This document shows positions 25,457 through 34,696 of a DNA stretch of 64,000 bases, piece by piece. Source of the DNA: CAWDVH01 sp963805705 (GTDB taxonomy: Bacteria; Actinomycetota; Actinomycetes; Streptosporangiales; Streptosporangiaceae); contig CAWDVH010000004.1 in the NCBI GenBank assembly GCA_963805705.1, forward strand, positions 930,001 to 994,000, read 5' to 3'. Each line of letters begins with the position of its first letter. The first letter of the stretch is position 1. Below the pieces are notes generated by a model. That model was not told the origin of the DNA, did not search any database, and was given only the letters and a program-made list of their open reading frames with translations. The position numbers and the translations under genes were made by a program.

Positions 25457-26332
25457 TTACGGTGAGCGGAAGGCGGCGTAGATGATGGCGCTGAGCCGGT
25501 CCACCATCTCGTCCCTGGGCAGCCGCACCTCGACGCTGAGCAGGTAGTTGACCCGCTCGAGCATCATCAGGCAGGCGACCGCCGTGAGCTCGGCGTGCTC
25601 GGCCAGGCCGCCGCCGGCCGCGTCCTCCTCCTTGCCGGTCGCCGCCGCGGCGGTCATCCCCTGCGTGATCGCCTCGGCCAGATGGAAGAACAGCTGCAGC
25701 CCGTCGCCCCAGACCGTCTCGCCGACGGGGTCGGCCTGGCTGAGGATCCGGATCACGGTGGCGTGCGTGGCGTAGGTATCGCAGAAGCGGCGGACCCAGG
25801 TGCGCAGCGCGTCGCGCCCGGCCTCGTTGCTGGTCACCACGGGGAAGTCGTCGGTGATGATCGCCATGTCGTGCAGCGCATCCCGCAGCAGGGCCTTGAG
25901 CAGGTCGTCCTTATTGGCGAAATACAGGTAGAAGGTGCCATGCGAGGTCTTGGCCCGCCGGACGACGTCGTCGACGCGCACCGCCTGGAATCCCCGCTCA
26001 TCGAACTCGGCCACCCCGGCCTCCAGCAGTTTGCCCACGGTCTGCCGGCCCTGGGCGCCCAGCTCGCGCCCCTGCGCGGGAGTGCCACCGCCCAGCGACG
26101 GCCGGTGGGGATGCGCCGCGGCGCTCCGGCGGGGCCGGGCGGTGGCCTTCCTGGGCGAAGAACGCCCCGCGGCCGGGGCGGTCGTCGCGGGTCCCGAGCC
26201 GGGCAGGGCGTCGGGGGAACCTGCGGGGGTGTGGGCGGCGGGCGTGCGGGCAGCGGGGGCGCGGCTGCCCGGCGTGGGGGCTGCGGGTGACGTGCCTGCT
26301 GGCACTGGCCCGCGGCGAGGTTCCCGATTCAT
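25457..26332 (-). CDS. TetR-family regulator with long disordered N-terminus
   Basis: 291 aa. The first 90 or so residues are Pro/Ala/Arg-rich and look disordered; the actual start may lie further in. The HTH sits at about 95-145 (VGKLLEAGVAEFDERGFQAVRVDDVVRRAKTSHGTFYLYF, given here as family landmarks ADVV..KTSHGTFYLYF). The C-terminal ligand domain has no recognisable subtype. It follows an MFS exporter and a lactone oxidase gene on the same strand and probably controls them. Ends 55 bases from the convergent folP-like gene. Confidence 0.85.
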   Translation of the reverse strand: MNREPRRGPVPAGTSPAAPTPGSRAPAARTPAAHTPAGSPDALPGSGPATTAPAAGRSSPRKATARPRRSAAAHPHRPSLGGGTPAQGRELGAQGRQTVGKLLEAGVAEFDERGFQAVRVDDVVRRAKTSHGTFYLYFANKDDLLKALLRDALHDMAIITDDFPVVTSNEAGRDALRTWVRRFCDTYATHATVIRILSQADPVGETVWGDGLQLFFHLAEAITQGMTAAAATGKEEDAAGGGLAEHAELTAVACLMMLERVNYLLSVEVRLPRDEMVDRLSAIIYAAFRSP

Positions 26333-26391
26333 GTTCGGAGACTAGTCTGCCTGGTGGCCGCAATGCCGGAATTTTCGCTGCGGGTCGCGGG

Positions 26392-27706
26392 CTAGGAACC
26401 GAGTACTTGCTCCAGATAGGGGTTGCCGAACCTGCGCTCGGGGTCCATCTCGTCCCGCAGGGCGGTGAAGTCGGCGAACCGCGGGTAGGCGTCGCGCAGG
26501 TACCCGGCGTCCCTGGTGTGCATCTTGCCCCAGTGCGGCCGCCCGCCCGCCGCGACCATCACCTCTTCCACCGCGCGGAAGTACTCCTGGTGCGGTGCGG
26601 CATGGAAAACGTGGATCGCGATATACGCACTGTCGCGGCCGTAGGCCGTGGACAGCCACAGGTCGTCGGCCGGGGCCACCCTGACCTCGATGGGGAAGCT
26701 GATCCGCCAGTCCTTCTGGTCGAACAGGGCGCGGATATCGCGCAGCGCGCCGGCCAGCGCCGCGCGCGGGATGGCGTACTCCTGTTCCTTGAAGCGCACC
26801 CGCCGGGGGCTGGTGAATACCCGGTAGGCAGCGTCGGTGTAGGCACGGGAGCCGAGCGCCTTCCCGGCCGCCGCGTTGACCGTCTTGATAGTGCCGGGGA
26901 CGTGGTAGCCAAGACGGGAGGTGACCCCGAAGACGGTGTTGGACAGGAACTCGTCATCTAGCCAGTACCGCCACCGGCGCAGCGGCCGCGGCGGTCCCGC
27001 CGAGGTGTTATTGCGCTTGGTCAGGCAGCCCTCGGTGTGCGGGAACCAGAAGAACTCGAAGTGCTCGTTCTCGCTGGTGAGCTCATCGAGCCTGCTGATG
27101 ACCTCGGACCAGCGCATCGGCTCCTCAACGGCCGCCAGCAGGAAGGCGGGCACGACCCGGAACGTCACGGCGGTCAGCACTCCGAGTGCGCCCAGCCCGA
27201 CTCTGGCCGCATCGAACAGTCCGTCACGCCCGCCGTCAGCGGGGGACTGCGCCGAGCACGAGACGATCGTTCCGTCGGCCAGCACCATCTCCAGGCCGGC
27301 CACCTGGGCCGCCATCCCGCCCAGGTCACGGCCAGTGCCGTGGGTGCCGGTCTGCACGGCGCCGGCCACCGTCTGCACCTGGATGTCGCCCATATTGGCC
27401 AGGGCCAGGCCGCGCGATAGCAGCTCGGCGTTCAGCTTGTGCAGCCGGGCATCCGGCGCCCACGGTGACCAGCCCGGCGCGGGCGTCCGCGGACCTGATC
27501 GCGCTGAGGGCGTCCGGGCGCAGCAGCACCCCGTCGGTCGCGGCGGTCGGCGTGAACGAGTGGCCGCTGCCGGTCATCCGGATGGTGAGCCCGTCGGCCG
27601 CCGCGCGCCTGACCTCATCCGCCACCTGCTCGGCCGACGCGGGCGAGGACACCCGCCGCGGCCGGGCGGTCACGTTGCCCGCCCAGTTGCGCCACTGACT
27701 GGTCAC
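26392..27706 (-). pseudogene. FAD-linked sugar-lactone oxidase (L-gulonolactone/D-arabinono-1,4-lactone oxidase family), one frameshift
   Basis: Two frames together give about 437 aa, the family's normal length. The N-terminal part (GTG 27706 to about 27460: VTSQWRNWAGN, then GSGHSFTP at the FAD site, ending GLVTVGAG) and the C-terminal part (RLHKLNAELLSRGLALANMGDIQ, then TGTHGTG, to the family HWGK motif) meet at about 27450-27465, where dropping one base restores a continuous protein. Either a sequencing error or recent loss. If intact it would oxidise an aldonolactone with O2 in the cytoplasm or membrane. It lies between an MFS gene and a TetR gene. Confidence 0.8.
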
Positions 27707-27757
27707 CGGCTATGCCTGCCCATCGGCTCATTCTGCCCGTTACGCGGCGACCGCCGC

Positions 27758-29020
27758 TCAGCAGCCCGGCGGGCTGGCCTGCCGTACGGCGGCCGTCACG
27801 CGGAGCCTTCCGCGCCCGAGCAGGCCGGCCGCGACGGCGGCCAGGCCGCAGCCGGCCGCGAAGGCGTATCCCCAGCGGGCGCCGCCGACGTCGTTGATAT
27901 GCCCGGCGATGGCGGACCCGGCGGCCACCCCGACGGAGATGGTCGAGGTCAGCCAGGCCATGCCCTCCGTCCGCCGCTCGGCCGGCGCCTGACGCTCGAC
28001 CAGGCCGATCCCGGCGATGAGAGTCGGCGAGATCGTCAGGCCGCAGAAGAAGATGACGGCGGCGAGCGAGGCCAGCCCCGGCATCGCCCAGAACGTGGCC
28101 ACGCCCGCCACCGTGCCGCCCAGGGTGACCGCGAACCGGCGTTCCAGCGGCGCCCGCCAGGTGCGCGACCCGTACCACAGGCCGCCGACGGCGCTGCCCA
28201 GCGCGTAAGTCCCCAGGATGAAGCCCGCCAGCGGCTTGTGACCGTGCTCCTCCGCGAAATTCACCGTAGTCAGGTCGATGGTGGCGAACATCGACCCGAC
28301 GAAGAAATACACCGGGGCCAGCGCGATCAGGCTCGGGGCCAGCGCGATCAGGCTCGGCCCGTCAGGGCGCCGTGCTCGCGGCGGCCGTGGCCGCGGCTGT
28401 GGCTGGGTCCCGCGCTGGCCGGCGAGCAGCAGCGTGCCGGTGACGCACAGCACCGCCGCCACGCCCACGCCGGCGGCGGGATAGACCTCGGTGGCCAGCA
28501 CGGTGACCACGGCCGGGCCGATCACGAAGATCAGCTCGTCGGTGACCGATTCCAGCGCGAACGCCGTCTGCAGCTGGGGCGAATTGCCGACCAGGGCGCT
28601 CCAGCGGGAGCGGACCATGGATCCGAGCGATGGCATGGAGGCGCCCGCGAGCGCTCCGGCGGCCAGCAGCGCCCACAGCGGCGCGCGCAGCTCGGCGCAG
28701 CCGATGAAGCCGATCGCGGCCACCCCGAACACGGCGGCCTGCGGTCGCAGGACCCGGTGCTGGCCCAGCCGGTCGCTCAGCTTGGCCATCTGCGGTGCGC
28801 AGATCGCGTAGCCCACCGATCCTGCCGCGGCGACGACCCCGGCCAGGCCATACCGGCCGGTAATCGACGCGATGAGCAGGATCGTGCCGAGGCCGAACAT
28901 CGACATCGGCATCCGCCCGAGGGCCCCGGCGGCGGAGAAGCCGAGTGCCCCCTGGTGCCGCAGCAGCCGGAGATAGGGATTGCGATTTCCTGCGCGAGTT
29001 CCTGCACCAGCCTCCGGCAT
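27758..29020 (-). CDS. MFS transporter
   Basis: 420 aa with 12 predicted helices: N-terminal bundle from FSAAGALGRMPMSMFGLGTILLIAS, an A-loop motif variant (KLSDRLGQHRVLRP) after helix 2, a central cytoplasmic linker rich in Pro/Arg (about 205-230), then the second bundle. A 7-residue duplication SLIALAPSLIALAP precedes helix 7. GGGGAGG is 11 bases before ATG 29020. Drug or metabolite export is likely; substrate unknown. First gene of a minus-strand unit with the lactone oxidase and TetR genes. Confidence 0.85.
   Translation of the reverse strand: MPEAGAGTRAGNRNPYLRLLRHQGALGFSAAGALGRMPMSMFGLGTILLIASITGRYGLAGVVAAAGSVGYAICAPQMAKLSDRLGQHRVLRPQAAVFGVAAIGFIGCAELRAPLWALLAAGALAGASMPSLGSMVRSRWSALVGNSPQLQTAFALESVTDELIFVIGPAVVTVLATEVYPAAGVGVAAVLCVTGTLLLAGQRGTQPQPRPRPPRARRPDGPSLIALAPSLIALAPVYFFVGSMFATIDLTTVNFAEEHGHKPLAGFILGTYALGSAVGGLWYGSRTWRAPLERRFAVTLGGTVAGVATFWAMPGLASLAAVIFFCGLTISPTLIAGIGLVERQAPAERRTEGMAWLTSTISVGVAAGSAIAGHINDVGGARWGYAFAAGCGLAAVAAGLLGRGRLRVTAAVRQASPPGC
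28313..28354. repeat. 21-bp in-frame tandem duplication in the MFS gene
   Basis: Two identical 21-bp units (28313-28333, 28334-28354) encode SLIALAP twice at the mouth of helix 7. Confidence 0.8.
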
Positions 29021-29113
29021 AAATGCGCTGACCTCCCCTCAGACGGTATCCAGGGCGCGCAAATGTTTCCGGCGGCTGGAGCCCGCCTCTTCAGCGGGAC
29101 ACCATGGGCCGGA

Positions 29114-29119
29114 TAGGGT
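29114..29119 (+). promoter_or_regulatory. -10 hexamer before the transglycosylase-like gene
   Basis: TAGGGT nine bases before ATG 29129; with no ribosome site, a nearly leaderless mRNA is likely. Confidence 0.4.
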
Positions 29120-29128
29120 GAGAACCGT

Positions 29129-30300
29129 ATGAGATGCCTCTTCCGGCGCCGCACGGCCCGCGCCGCCGCCGTGGCCGCCCGCTGCGCGCCCGCGACGCGC
29201 GGCTTCGCGGCGGTTGGCGCGATCGCGCTGATGGCCACGGGTGTCCAGGCCGGCGCTCCGCATGGCCATGCCGTGCCAGGGATCGCGGTGCCGCACGAGG
29301 CGCGGCGCGCACAGTCACGCGCAGCGGCCGGGGCGGCATCGCGCGAGGCGTCCGCCTTCCGCCGGATCATCCTGCCTGACCTGCTGATCGTCGCGCCGAA
29401 GGGGATCACGAACCGCCAGCTGGCCAGGCTCGGCAAAGTTACCGGCGTCCGGAACATGATCACTTTTGACGGGGCCGAGATCAGGCCGGCGGCGGCCGGC
29501 CAGCGTCATTGGCGTTAGCCCGGCTCAGTTCAGATCCTGGGTGCCGCTGCGGACCGCCTCGGATCAGTCCTTCTGGACCGCCTTGTCCCGCGGCGGCTTC
29601 GTGGCCTCCAAGTCAGCGAAGGCCCGGCTGGGCCTGCACTTCGGCGCTACCTACCGGCTGGCCGGCGCGACCGTCCGGCCGGCGCGGTTCGGCGGCGCGG
29701 CGCAGCTCGGCGTCGGCCGGCGTGGACCTGCTGGTGAACGCCGCCATGTCGCGCTCCCTCGGCCTGGTGCACCGGGTCGCCGGCCTGATCAGCGCCCCTG
29801 GCGCGAGCCTGCCCGCACTGACCAGCGCGGTCAGCAAGATCCTCGGGCCCGCAGGCAAGATCGTCAGCCTGCGCAGCGAGCAGCTGCCCACGACGTCCGC
29901 CCGGCCCGGCCAGGTCCCGTCCACGTACCTGGGGCTGTTCAAGGCATCCGCGGCGCAGTACTGTCCTGGCCTGTCCTGGACGGTGCTGGCCGCCATCGGC
30001 CAGATCGAGAGCGGTGACGGGGCCAACGAGGGCCCGTCCAGCGCCGGGGCGCTCGGCCCGATGCAGTTCGAGCCGTCCACCTGGGCCAGGTGGGGCATTG
30101 ACGGATTCGGCCAGACCGGCGCGCCCGACGTGCTGAATCCCTACGACGCGGTGCCCTCGGCGGCCAGGATGCTGTGCGCGGACGGCGCGGCGGCCGGCGG
30201 CCGTTCCCTGGCCGGCGCGATCTTCGCCTATAACCACGCCGACTGGTACGTGAACGAGGTCCTGGCGCTCGCCGGCGAGTACGCGGCAGACAGCCGCTGA
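29129..30300 (+). pseudogene. Secreted lytic-transglycosylase-like protein, two frameshifts
   Basis: Three frames in succession make one plausible protein of about 390 aa: an Arg-rich N-terminus and hydrophobic signal (FAAVGAIALMATG) to ...ITFDGAEIRPAAAG (frame 1, to about 29500); SVIGVSPAQFRSWVPLRTA to GATVRPARFGGAAQLGV (frame 2, about 29500-29715); then VDLLVNAAMSRSLGL to the end (frame 3). The last part contains an SLT-type fold: catalytic-Glu motif IGQIESGDG, then GALGPMQFEPSTWARWG and a terminal AYNHADWYV, as in actinobacterial transglycosylases. Each junction needs one base removed. Sequencing error and real decay are both possible. Confidence 0.75.
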
Positions 30301-30315
30301 GCGCGCCCTGATTGG

Positions 30316-31392
30316 ATGAGTGGCATGTCGCCTTACGACGCGTTCCTGCTTGTCTCGTTCGGCGGCCCTGAGGGCCCCGACGACGTCATGCCCTTCCTGC
30401 AGAACGTAACCTCCGGCCGCTCGGTCCCGCGCGAGCGGCTCGAGCATGTGGCCGAGCACTACTACCTCTTCGGCGGGGTCAGCCCGATCAACAAGCAGTG
30501 CCGGGACCTGGCCACGGCGATCGAGGACGACCTGGCCGCCGCCGGGATCAGCCTGCCGGTGTACTGGGGCAACCGGAACTGGCAGCCCTACCTGGCCGAC
30601 ACGCTGCGCGAGATGGCCGACGCCGGGGTGCAGCGCGCGCTGGCCTTCGCCACCTCGGCCTACAGCTCTTTCTCCAGCTGCCGGCAGTACCTGGGTGACA
30701 TCGAGCGGGCTATCGCCGAGGTCGGGCCGGCCGCCCCCCGCGTGGACAAGATCCGGCAGTACTTCAACCATCCGGGGTTCATCGAGCCCTTCGTGACGGC
30801 CACGGCCGCGGCCATCGAGTCGCTGCCGCGGGCCGTTCAAAATGATGTTGATCTCATATTTACCGCCCATAGCATCCCCGCGGGCATGGCGGCCGCCAGC
30901 GGGCCGGCCGGCGGGGCGTATCCGGCGCAGCTGGCGGAAGCCGCGCGGCTGGTCGCACAGGGCCTGGTCACGCAGGAGGGGCCGCAGGCACGGTCGTGGC
31001 GGCTGGCCTACCAGAGCCGCAGCGGGCCGCCGGCCCAGCCGTGGCTCGGCCCGGACGTCAGCGACAGCCTCGAAGAGCTCGCGCGGGAGGGCTCGCGGGC
31101 CGTGGTCGTCGTTCCCGTCGGCTTTGTCTCCGATCACATGGAAGTCATCTTCGACCTCGACGTGGAGGCCAGCCAGACAGCGCAGCGGCTCGGGCTGCCG
31201 ATGGCCAGGGCGGCTACCCCTGGCACGGACCCGCGTTTTGTCGCGATGGTGACTGAGCTGGTCGCCGAGCGGCTGACCGGCGCCCCGCGCCGGGCGCTCG
31301 GCAGCAGGGGGCCAGGGCCCGACTTTTGCCAGAACGGCTGCTGCGGGGCCAGTGCGCTCCGGCCGGCCGGCCCGCCCTCGGCGCCGGCGTGA
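30316..31392 (+). CDS. hemH: Ferrochelatase (coproporphyrin III type)
   Basis: 358 aa. LLVSFGGPEGPDDVMPFL is the family N-terminus and the metal-binding/proton-abstracting His185 sits in IFTAHSIP. Cys122 (SSCRQYL) and C-terminal Cys338, Cys342 and Cys343 (FCQNGCC) match the four [2Fe-2S] ligands of actinobacterial ferrochelatases. In Actinobacteria this enzyme inserts iron into coproporphyrin III ahead of HemQ. The stop overlaps the next gene's GTG (GTGA). A short run of AT-ended codons at 30836-30862 stands out from the rest of the gene. Confidence 0.95.
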   Translation: MSGMSPYDAFLLVSFGGPEGPDDVMPFLQNVTSGRSVPRERLEHVAEHYYLFGGVSPINKQCRDLATAIEDDLAAAGISLPVYWGNRNWQPYLADTLREMADAGVQRALAFATSAYSSFSSCRQYLGDIERAIAEVGPAAPRVDKIRQYFNHPGFIEPFVTATAAAIESLPRAVQNDVDLIFTAHSIPAGMAAASGPAGGAYPAQLAEAARLVAQGLVTQEGPQARSWRLAYQSRSGPPAQPWLGPDVSDSLEELAREGSRAVVVVPVGFVSDHMEVIFDLDVEASQTAQRLGLPMARAATPGTDPRFVAMVTELVAERLTGAPRRALGSRGPGPDFCQNGCCGASALRPAGPPSAPA

Positions 31393-32222
31393 CGGAGCCA
31401 GCGCCCGCGGATCTGCTGGACCTGGCGCTCTCGGCCGCGGTGGCCGCCGCCGAGCTGCTGACCTCGGGCCGCCGGCGAGTCGAGGTCGTGGCCACGAAGT
31501 CGAGCCCGACCGACGTGGTCACCGATATGGACCGGGCCGCCGAGGAGCTGATCCGCGAGCGGATCCTGGCCGAGCGGCCCGGCGACGTGATCCTGGGCGA
31601 GGAAGGCGGCCAGGCCGGCGGTGACGGCCACGACGGCCGCGGTGCCCGGGTTCGCTGGGTGGTCGACCCGCTGGACGGGACCGTCAATTACCTGTACGGC
31701 CTGCCGGACTGGGCGGTGAGCATCGCGGCGGAGGTGGCGGGCACCGTCGTGGCGGGCGTGGTCTGCGTACCGCTCAGGGACGGCCTGTTCAGCGCGGTGC
31801 TCGGCGGCGGTGCGTGGCTGCGGCTGGCCACCGGGGCGCCGCGGCGGCTGGCCTGCAACGCTGAGGTGCCGCTGGCCAGGGCCCTGGTGGCGACCGGCTT
31901 CGGGTATGAGCCTGGCCGCCGCCGGGTGCAGGGCCAGGTGGTGAGCGCCGTGCTGCCCAGGGTGCGGGATATCAGGCGCGGCGGCGCCTGCGCCGTGGAC
32001 CTGTGCTCCCTGGCGGCCGGCCAGGTCGATGGCTACTACGAGCGCGGCGTCCATTACTGGGACATCGCCGCCGGCAGCCTGATCGCCCGCGAGGCCGGGG
32101 CGCGGGTAGCCGGGCTGTGCGGCCGGCCGGCGGGCATCTCGATGACCCTGGCCGCCGGGCCGGCGCTCTTCGGCGAGCTGCATGACCTGCTGGTGCCCCT
32201 GAATCCGGAGCGCGATGAGTAA
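31389..32222 (+). CDS. Inositol monophosphatase family protein
   Basis: 277 aa from GTG 31389, coupled to hemH by a 4-base overlap. Mg-binding motifs are complete: GEEGG (about 70-74), VDPLDGTVN (Asp93, Asp96, with Gly97-Thr98), and HYWDIAAGSLIAREAGA near the C-terminus. Substrates in this family include inositol-1-phosphate, histidinol phosphate, fructose-1,6-bisphosphate and PAP; sequence alone does not decide. Neighbourhood hemH-IMPase-DUF4193 recalls Streptomyces chromosomes. Confidence 0.92.
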   Translation: MTEPAPADLLDLALSAAVAAAELLTSGRRRVEVVATKSSPTDVVTDMDRAAEELIRERILAERPGDVILGEEGGQAGGDGHDGRGARVRWVVDPLDGTVNYLYGLPDWAVSIAAEVAGTVVAGVVCVPLRDGLFSAVLGGGAWLRLATGAPRRLACNAEVPLARALVATGFGYEPGRRRVQGQVVSAVLPRVRDIRRGGACAVDLCSLAAGQVDGYYERGVHYWDIAAGSLIAREAGARVAGLCGRPAGISMTLAAGPALFGELHDLLVPLNPERDE

Positions 32223-32237
32223 CTGCTCACCGGGGCG

Positions 32238-33875
32238 CTAGCCCCTGGCCAGGGTTCCCCTGGCCGCCGGGCCGGCCTGTCCCTGGAAGGTGAACTCCAG
32301 GCTCGCAGGTCCCGCCCGCCGCAGCGTGACCACCCCGTTCGCGCAGCTCGTCTCCCCGGTGACGATCCCCTGGCTCATGGTGAGCGTCCCGGCCACGGAA
32401 GATACCGGCGACAGGTCGCCGGAGCAGGAGAAGGTCGTGCCGGAGTAGGAGATCGTGCTCAGCTGGCCGCCCGTCAGCAGGTCAAGCTGGACCCTGAATA
32501 CGTCGGTCGGGTGAACCTGCCTGGCCTGGCCGGACCAGGACCCGGCCAAGGCAGGCGGCACCGCGGGCCCCGCGGGCACCGCGGGCGGCGACGAGGTGGG
32601 TGATGGGGTCGGCCGGCCCGGCGGGGGAGCTGGCGGTGCCCCCGGCTGAGCCGGCGGCACCGGGCCTCAGGGTGCTGTACAGGAGCGCGACCACGCCCAG
32701 GACAGCGACCGCGGCGACAGCGGCCCACAGTGTCACGGCGGCCCGCCGGCGCCTGGACGGCGGCCGGTCGTGCGGCTCGGCCGCGGGCTGGTGCTCGAAA
32801 GGCGGCTGCGGCCCGGTGACCTCGGGCTGCGGCGCGCTGAGGGGCGACAGGGCGGCGCCGGCAGGCGGCGGTGGCGTGCTGAGCGCTGGGGCCATGGCGG
32901 GCGCCGGGGCGCGGTCGGGACCCGGGGCGCGGTCGCTGGCCGGGGTGAGGTCGGGAGCCGGGGTGAGGTCGGGAGCCGGGGCGAGGTCGGGGCCGGGGCA
33001 GAGACCGCGGCCGGGACCAGCGCCGGGCCCGAGTCTGGCGCAGCGGCCGGGCCAGGAGCGGCCGGGGCGGGGGGAGAGACCGGGGTTACGGGAGAGACGG
33101 GGGTTACGGGAGAGACGGAGGCCGGCGCTGCGACGGCCGCGCGGCGCGACGCATCGGCCAGCAGCCCGGCCGGCGGGTTTGCCTCGCCGAGTAGCGCCGC
33201 CACCACCAGCCGGGCGGCCGGGCGGGCAGCGGGGTCGGAGCTCAGGCAGGCCGCGGCGAGCCGCCCCAGGTTCGGCGGCAGGACCCCAAGATCGGTGAGT
33301 CCGGCCTCCGGGCGGCCCGCCGCGGCGAAGACGACGGTCTGCCCCCAGGCCAGCATGTCCGCGGCCGGGGTGGCCGAGCCGTAGGGCGGGGTGATGCCGA
33401 ACTCGACGACCCGCGGCCCGGCGGGCGACAGGATCAGGTTGCCGGGGCCGAAGCCGCCGTGTACCAGACCCGCCTGGTGGATCGCGGCCAGCCCCGTCGC
33501 GGCCCCCAGGGCCAGGGCCCCGAGCTCCGCGCCCGCGCGCGCGCCGTCGGCCGAGACGATCTCCTCCAGCGAGGAGCCGGTCACGTACTCGCTGACCAGG
33601 TAGGCCTGGCCGTCGTCGAAGCCCGAGTCCAGGATTCTCGCCACGCAGAACGGCGCCACCCGCCGGGCGGTGCTGGCCTCCTGCGCGAACCGGTGCCTGG
33701 CCGCGCTGTCCCCGGTCCCGCCGCCGCCCTGGAGGGTTACGGTGACTTCAATGCCGTCGACGGTACTGGCGAGGTAGACGGGGCCGGCAGCGGGCATACC
33801 AGCGATGCGGCCGGCCAGGCGATAACGGCCGACGCGCCCGGGATCGGCGGCTCGCAGGGGCGTGACGTAGGGCAT
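32238..33875 (-). pseudogene. Membrane pseudokinase with extracytoplasmic domain (serine/threonine-kinase-like), two frame changes
   Basis: From ATG 33875 (GGAG 7 bases upstream) a kinase-like domain of about 260 aa can be read, but key residues are gone: no VAIK-type Lys (DGIEVTVTLQ), HRD replaced in LVHGGFGPGN, DFG replaced by EFG. A Pro-rich linker follows, then, in a second frame (about 32990 to 32675), SRRRRAAVTLWAAVAAVAVLGVVALL as a membrane helix, then, back in the first frame (about 32675 to the stop), PPAQPGAPPAPPPG and an extracellular domain with two or three Cys (TFSCSGDLSPV). The two shifts cancel. The first may sit in a repeat copy that is one base short (32978-32994). Errors in the sequence are possible. 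Confidence 0.65.
32942..32994. repeat. 18-bp tandem repeat, third copy one base short
   Basis: Units at 32942-32959 and 32960-32977 are identical; the third (32978-32994) differs at one base and lacks an A. They encode Pro-rich linker residues of the pseudokinase. The short copy is a candidate site for the frame change. Confidence 0.6.
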
Positions 33876-34269
33876 GCATCGACTCCGCGAGGTCATGCAG
33901 TCGTGACATCGTGTGTTTCGTACCATACGCACCCTGTGCTGCCTAGTGGCATCGATCGAGTAAGTTGCCTGCGGGCGAACCCCCGCGGGTCAGCTGCAGG
34001 AGGCCGGATGGACGCCGGGGAACGTGGGGAATATCCGGGAAAAGGGGTAAATGTTCGGTAGCGGGATGAGTGCTCGAAAAGAGGGCTTTGTTCGTGTGAC
34101 GGGGGGTGCTGGCGAGATTTCAGCTGCGACACGAGCCGGGGGAAGGCGTACCGCGTGTATCTGGCGCCGGGACGTGACAGAATTCCCCGCCGGAATCGGG
34201 CACAACTGAAGCCTCTCAAGCGTTACATCCGCGCGACGAGGTCATGAAGATGGAGGGGTAAGAGCCAAC
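33876..34269. other. 394-bp intergenic region between pseudokinase and DUF4193 genes
   Basis: Divergent promoter region without a credible gene. It holds G-rich stretches and short purine runs (34000-34110). I looked for riboswitch-like structure and found none that I can defend. A run GATGGAGGGG lies 17 bases before the DUF4193 ATG. Confidence 0.5.
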
Positions 34270-34569
34270 ATGGCTACCGATTACGACAGCCCGAGGAAGA
34301 CCGACGACGAGCTCAGCGAGGACAGCCTCCAGGAGCTCCAGGCGCGCCGGATGGACAAGTCATCAACTGCGATCGACATCGATCCTGATGACGTCGCGGA
34401 GTCGCTGGAGCTGCCAGGGGCAGATCTGTCGAACGAGGAACTGTCGTTCCGCGTGATCCCGCGCCAGGCCGACGAGTTCACCTGCTCTAGCTGTTTCCTG
34501 GTTCACCACAGGAGCCAGCTCGCCGAGACTCGCGGCGGCCAGCTTGTCTGCCGGGAGTGCGCGGCCTAG
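34270..34569 (+). CDS. DUF4193 family protein
   Basis: 99 aa, the standard size. An acidic first half (DDELSEDSLQELQARR) is followed by LPGADLSNEELSFRVIPRQADEFTC and a four-Cys zinc-ribbon-like site (Cys72, Cys75, Cys94, Cys97: TCSSC and CREC). The family is conserved across Actinobacteria, function unknown; it may bind zinc and a protein partner. In Streptomyces a DUF3093 gene is a usual neighbour, but here an esterase gene follows convergently. Confidence 0.92.
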   Translation: MATDYDSPRKTDDELSEDSLQELQARRMDKSSTAIDIDPDDVAESLELPGADLSNEELSFRVIPRQADEFTCSSCFLVHHRSQLAETRGGQLVCRECAA

Positions 34570-34605
34570 CCTCGCACCTCGATGCCAGGCCAGGCGGTCC
34601 GCGCT

Positions 34606-34632
34606 GCGCGCACGCGCCCGCCGCGTGCGCGC
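34606..34632. terminator. Hairpin between DUF4193 and carboxylesterase genes
   Basis: Perfect 11-bp stem (34606-34616 with 34622-34632) and a 5-base loop in the 127-bp gap between convergent genes; it may serve both. Confidence 0.6.
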
Positions 34633-34696
34633 GGTTACGCATGCGCCCATGTCCCGTGGTCAGGCTCGCCATTAGCCGCCAGCGGAGCCGGGGTGC

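Noticed and set aside
26921..29116. 731-codon plus-strand open frame
   Set aside because: Opposite the lactone oxidase and MFS genes; low-complexity Arg/Gly/Pro translation, no motifs or ribosome site.
29647..31137. 496-codon minus-strand open frame opposite hemH
   Set aside because: hemH on the other strand has all family motifs; this frame has none.
33990..34110. Riboswitch before the DUF4193 gene
   Set aside because: G-rich repeats are present but no known conserved core could be matched.
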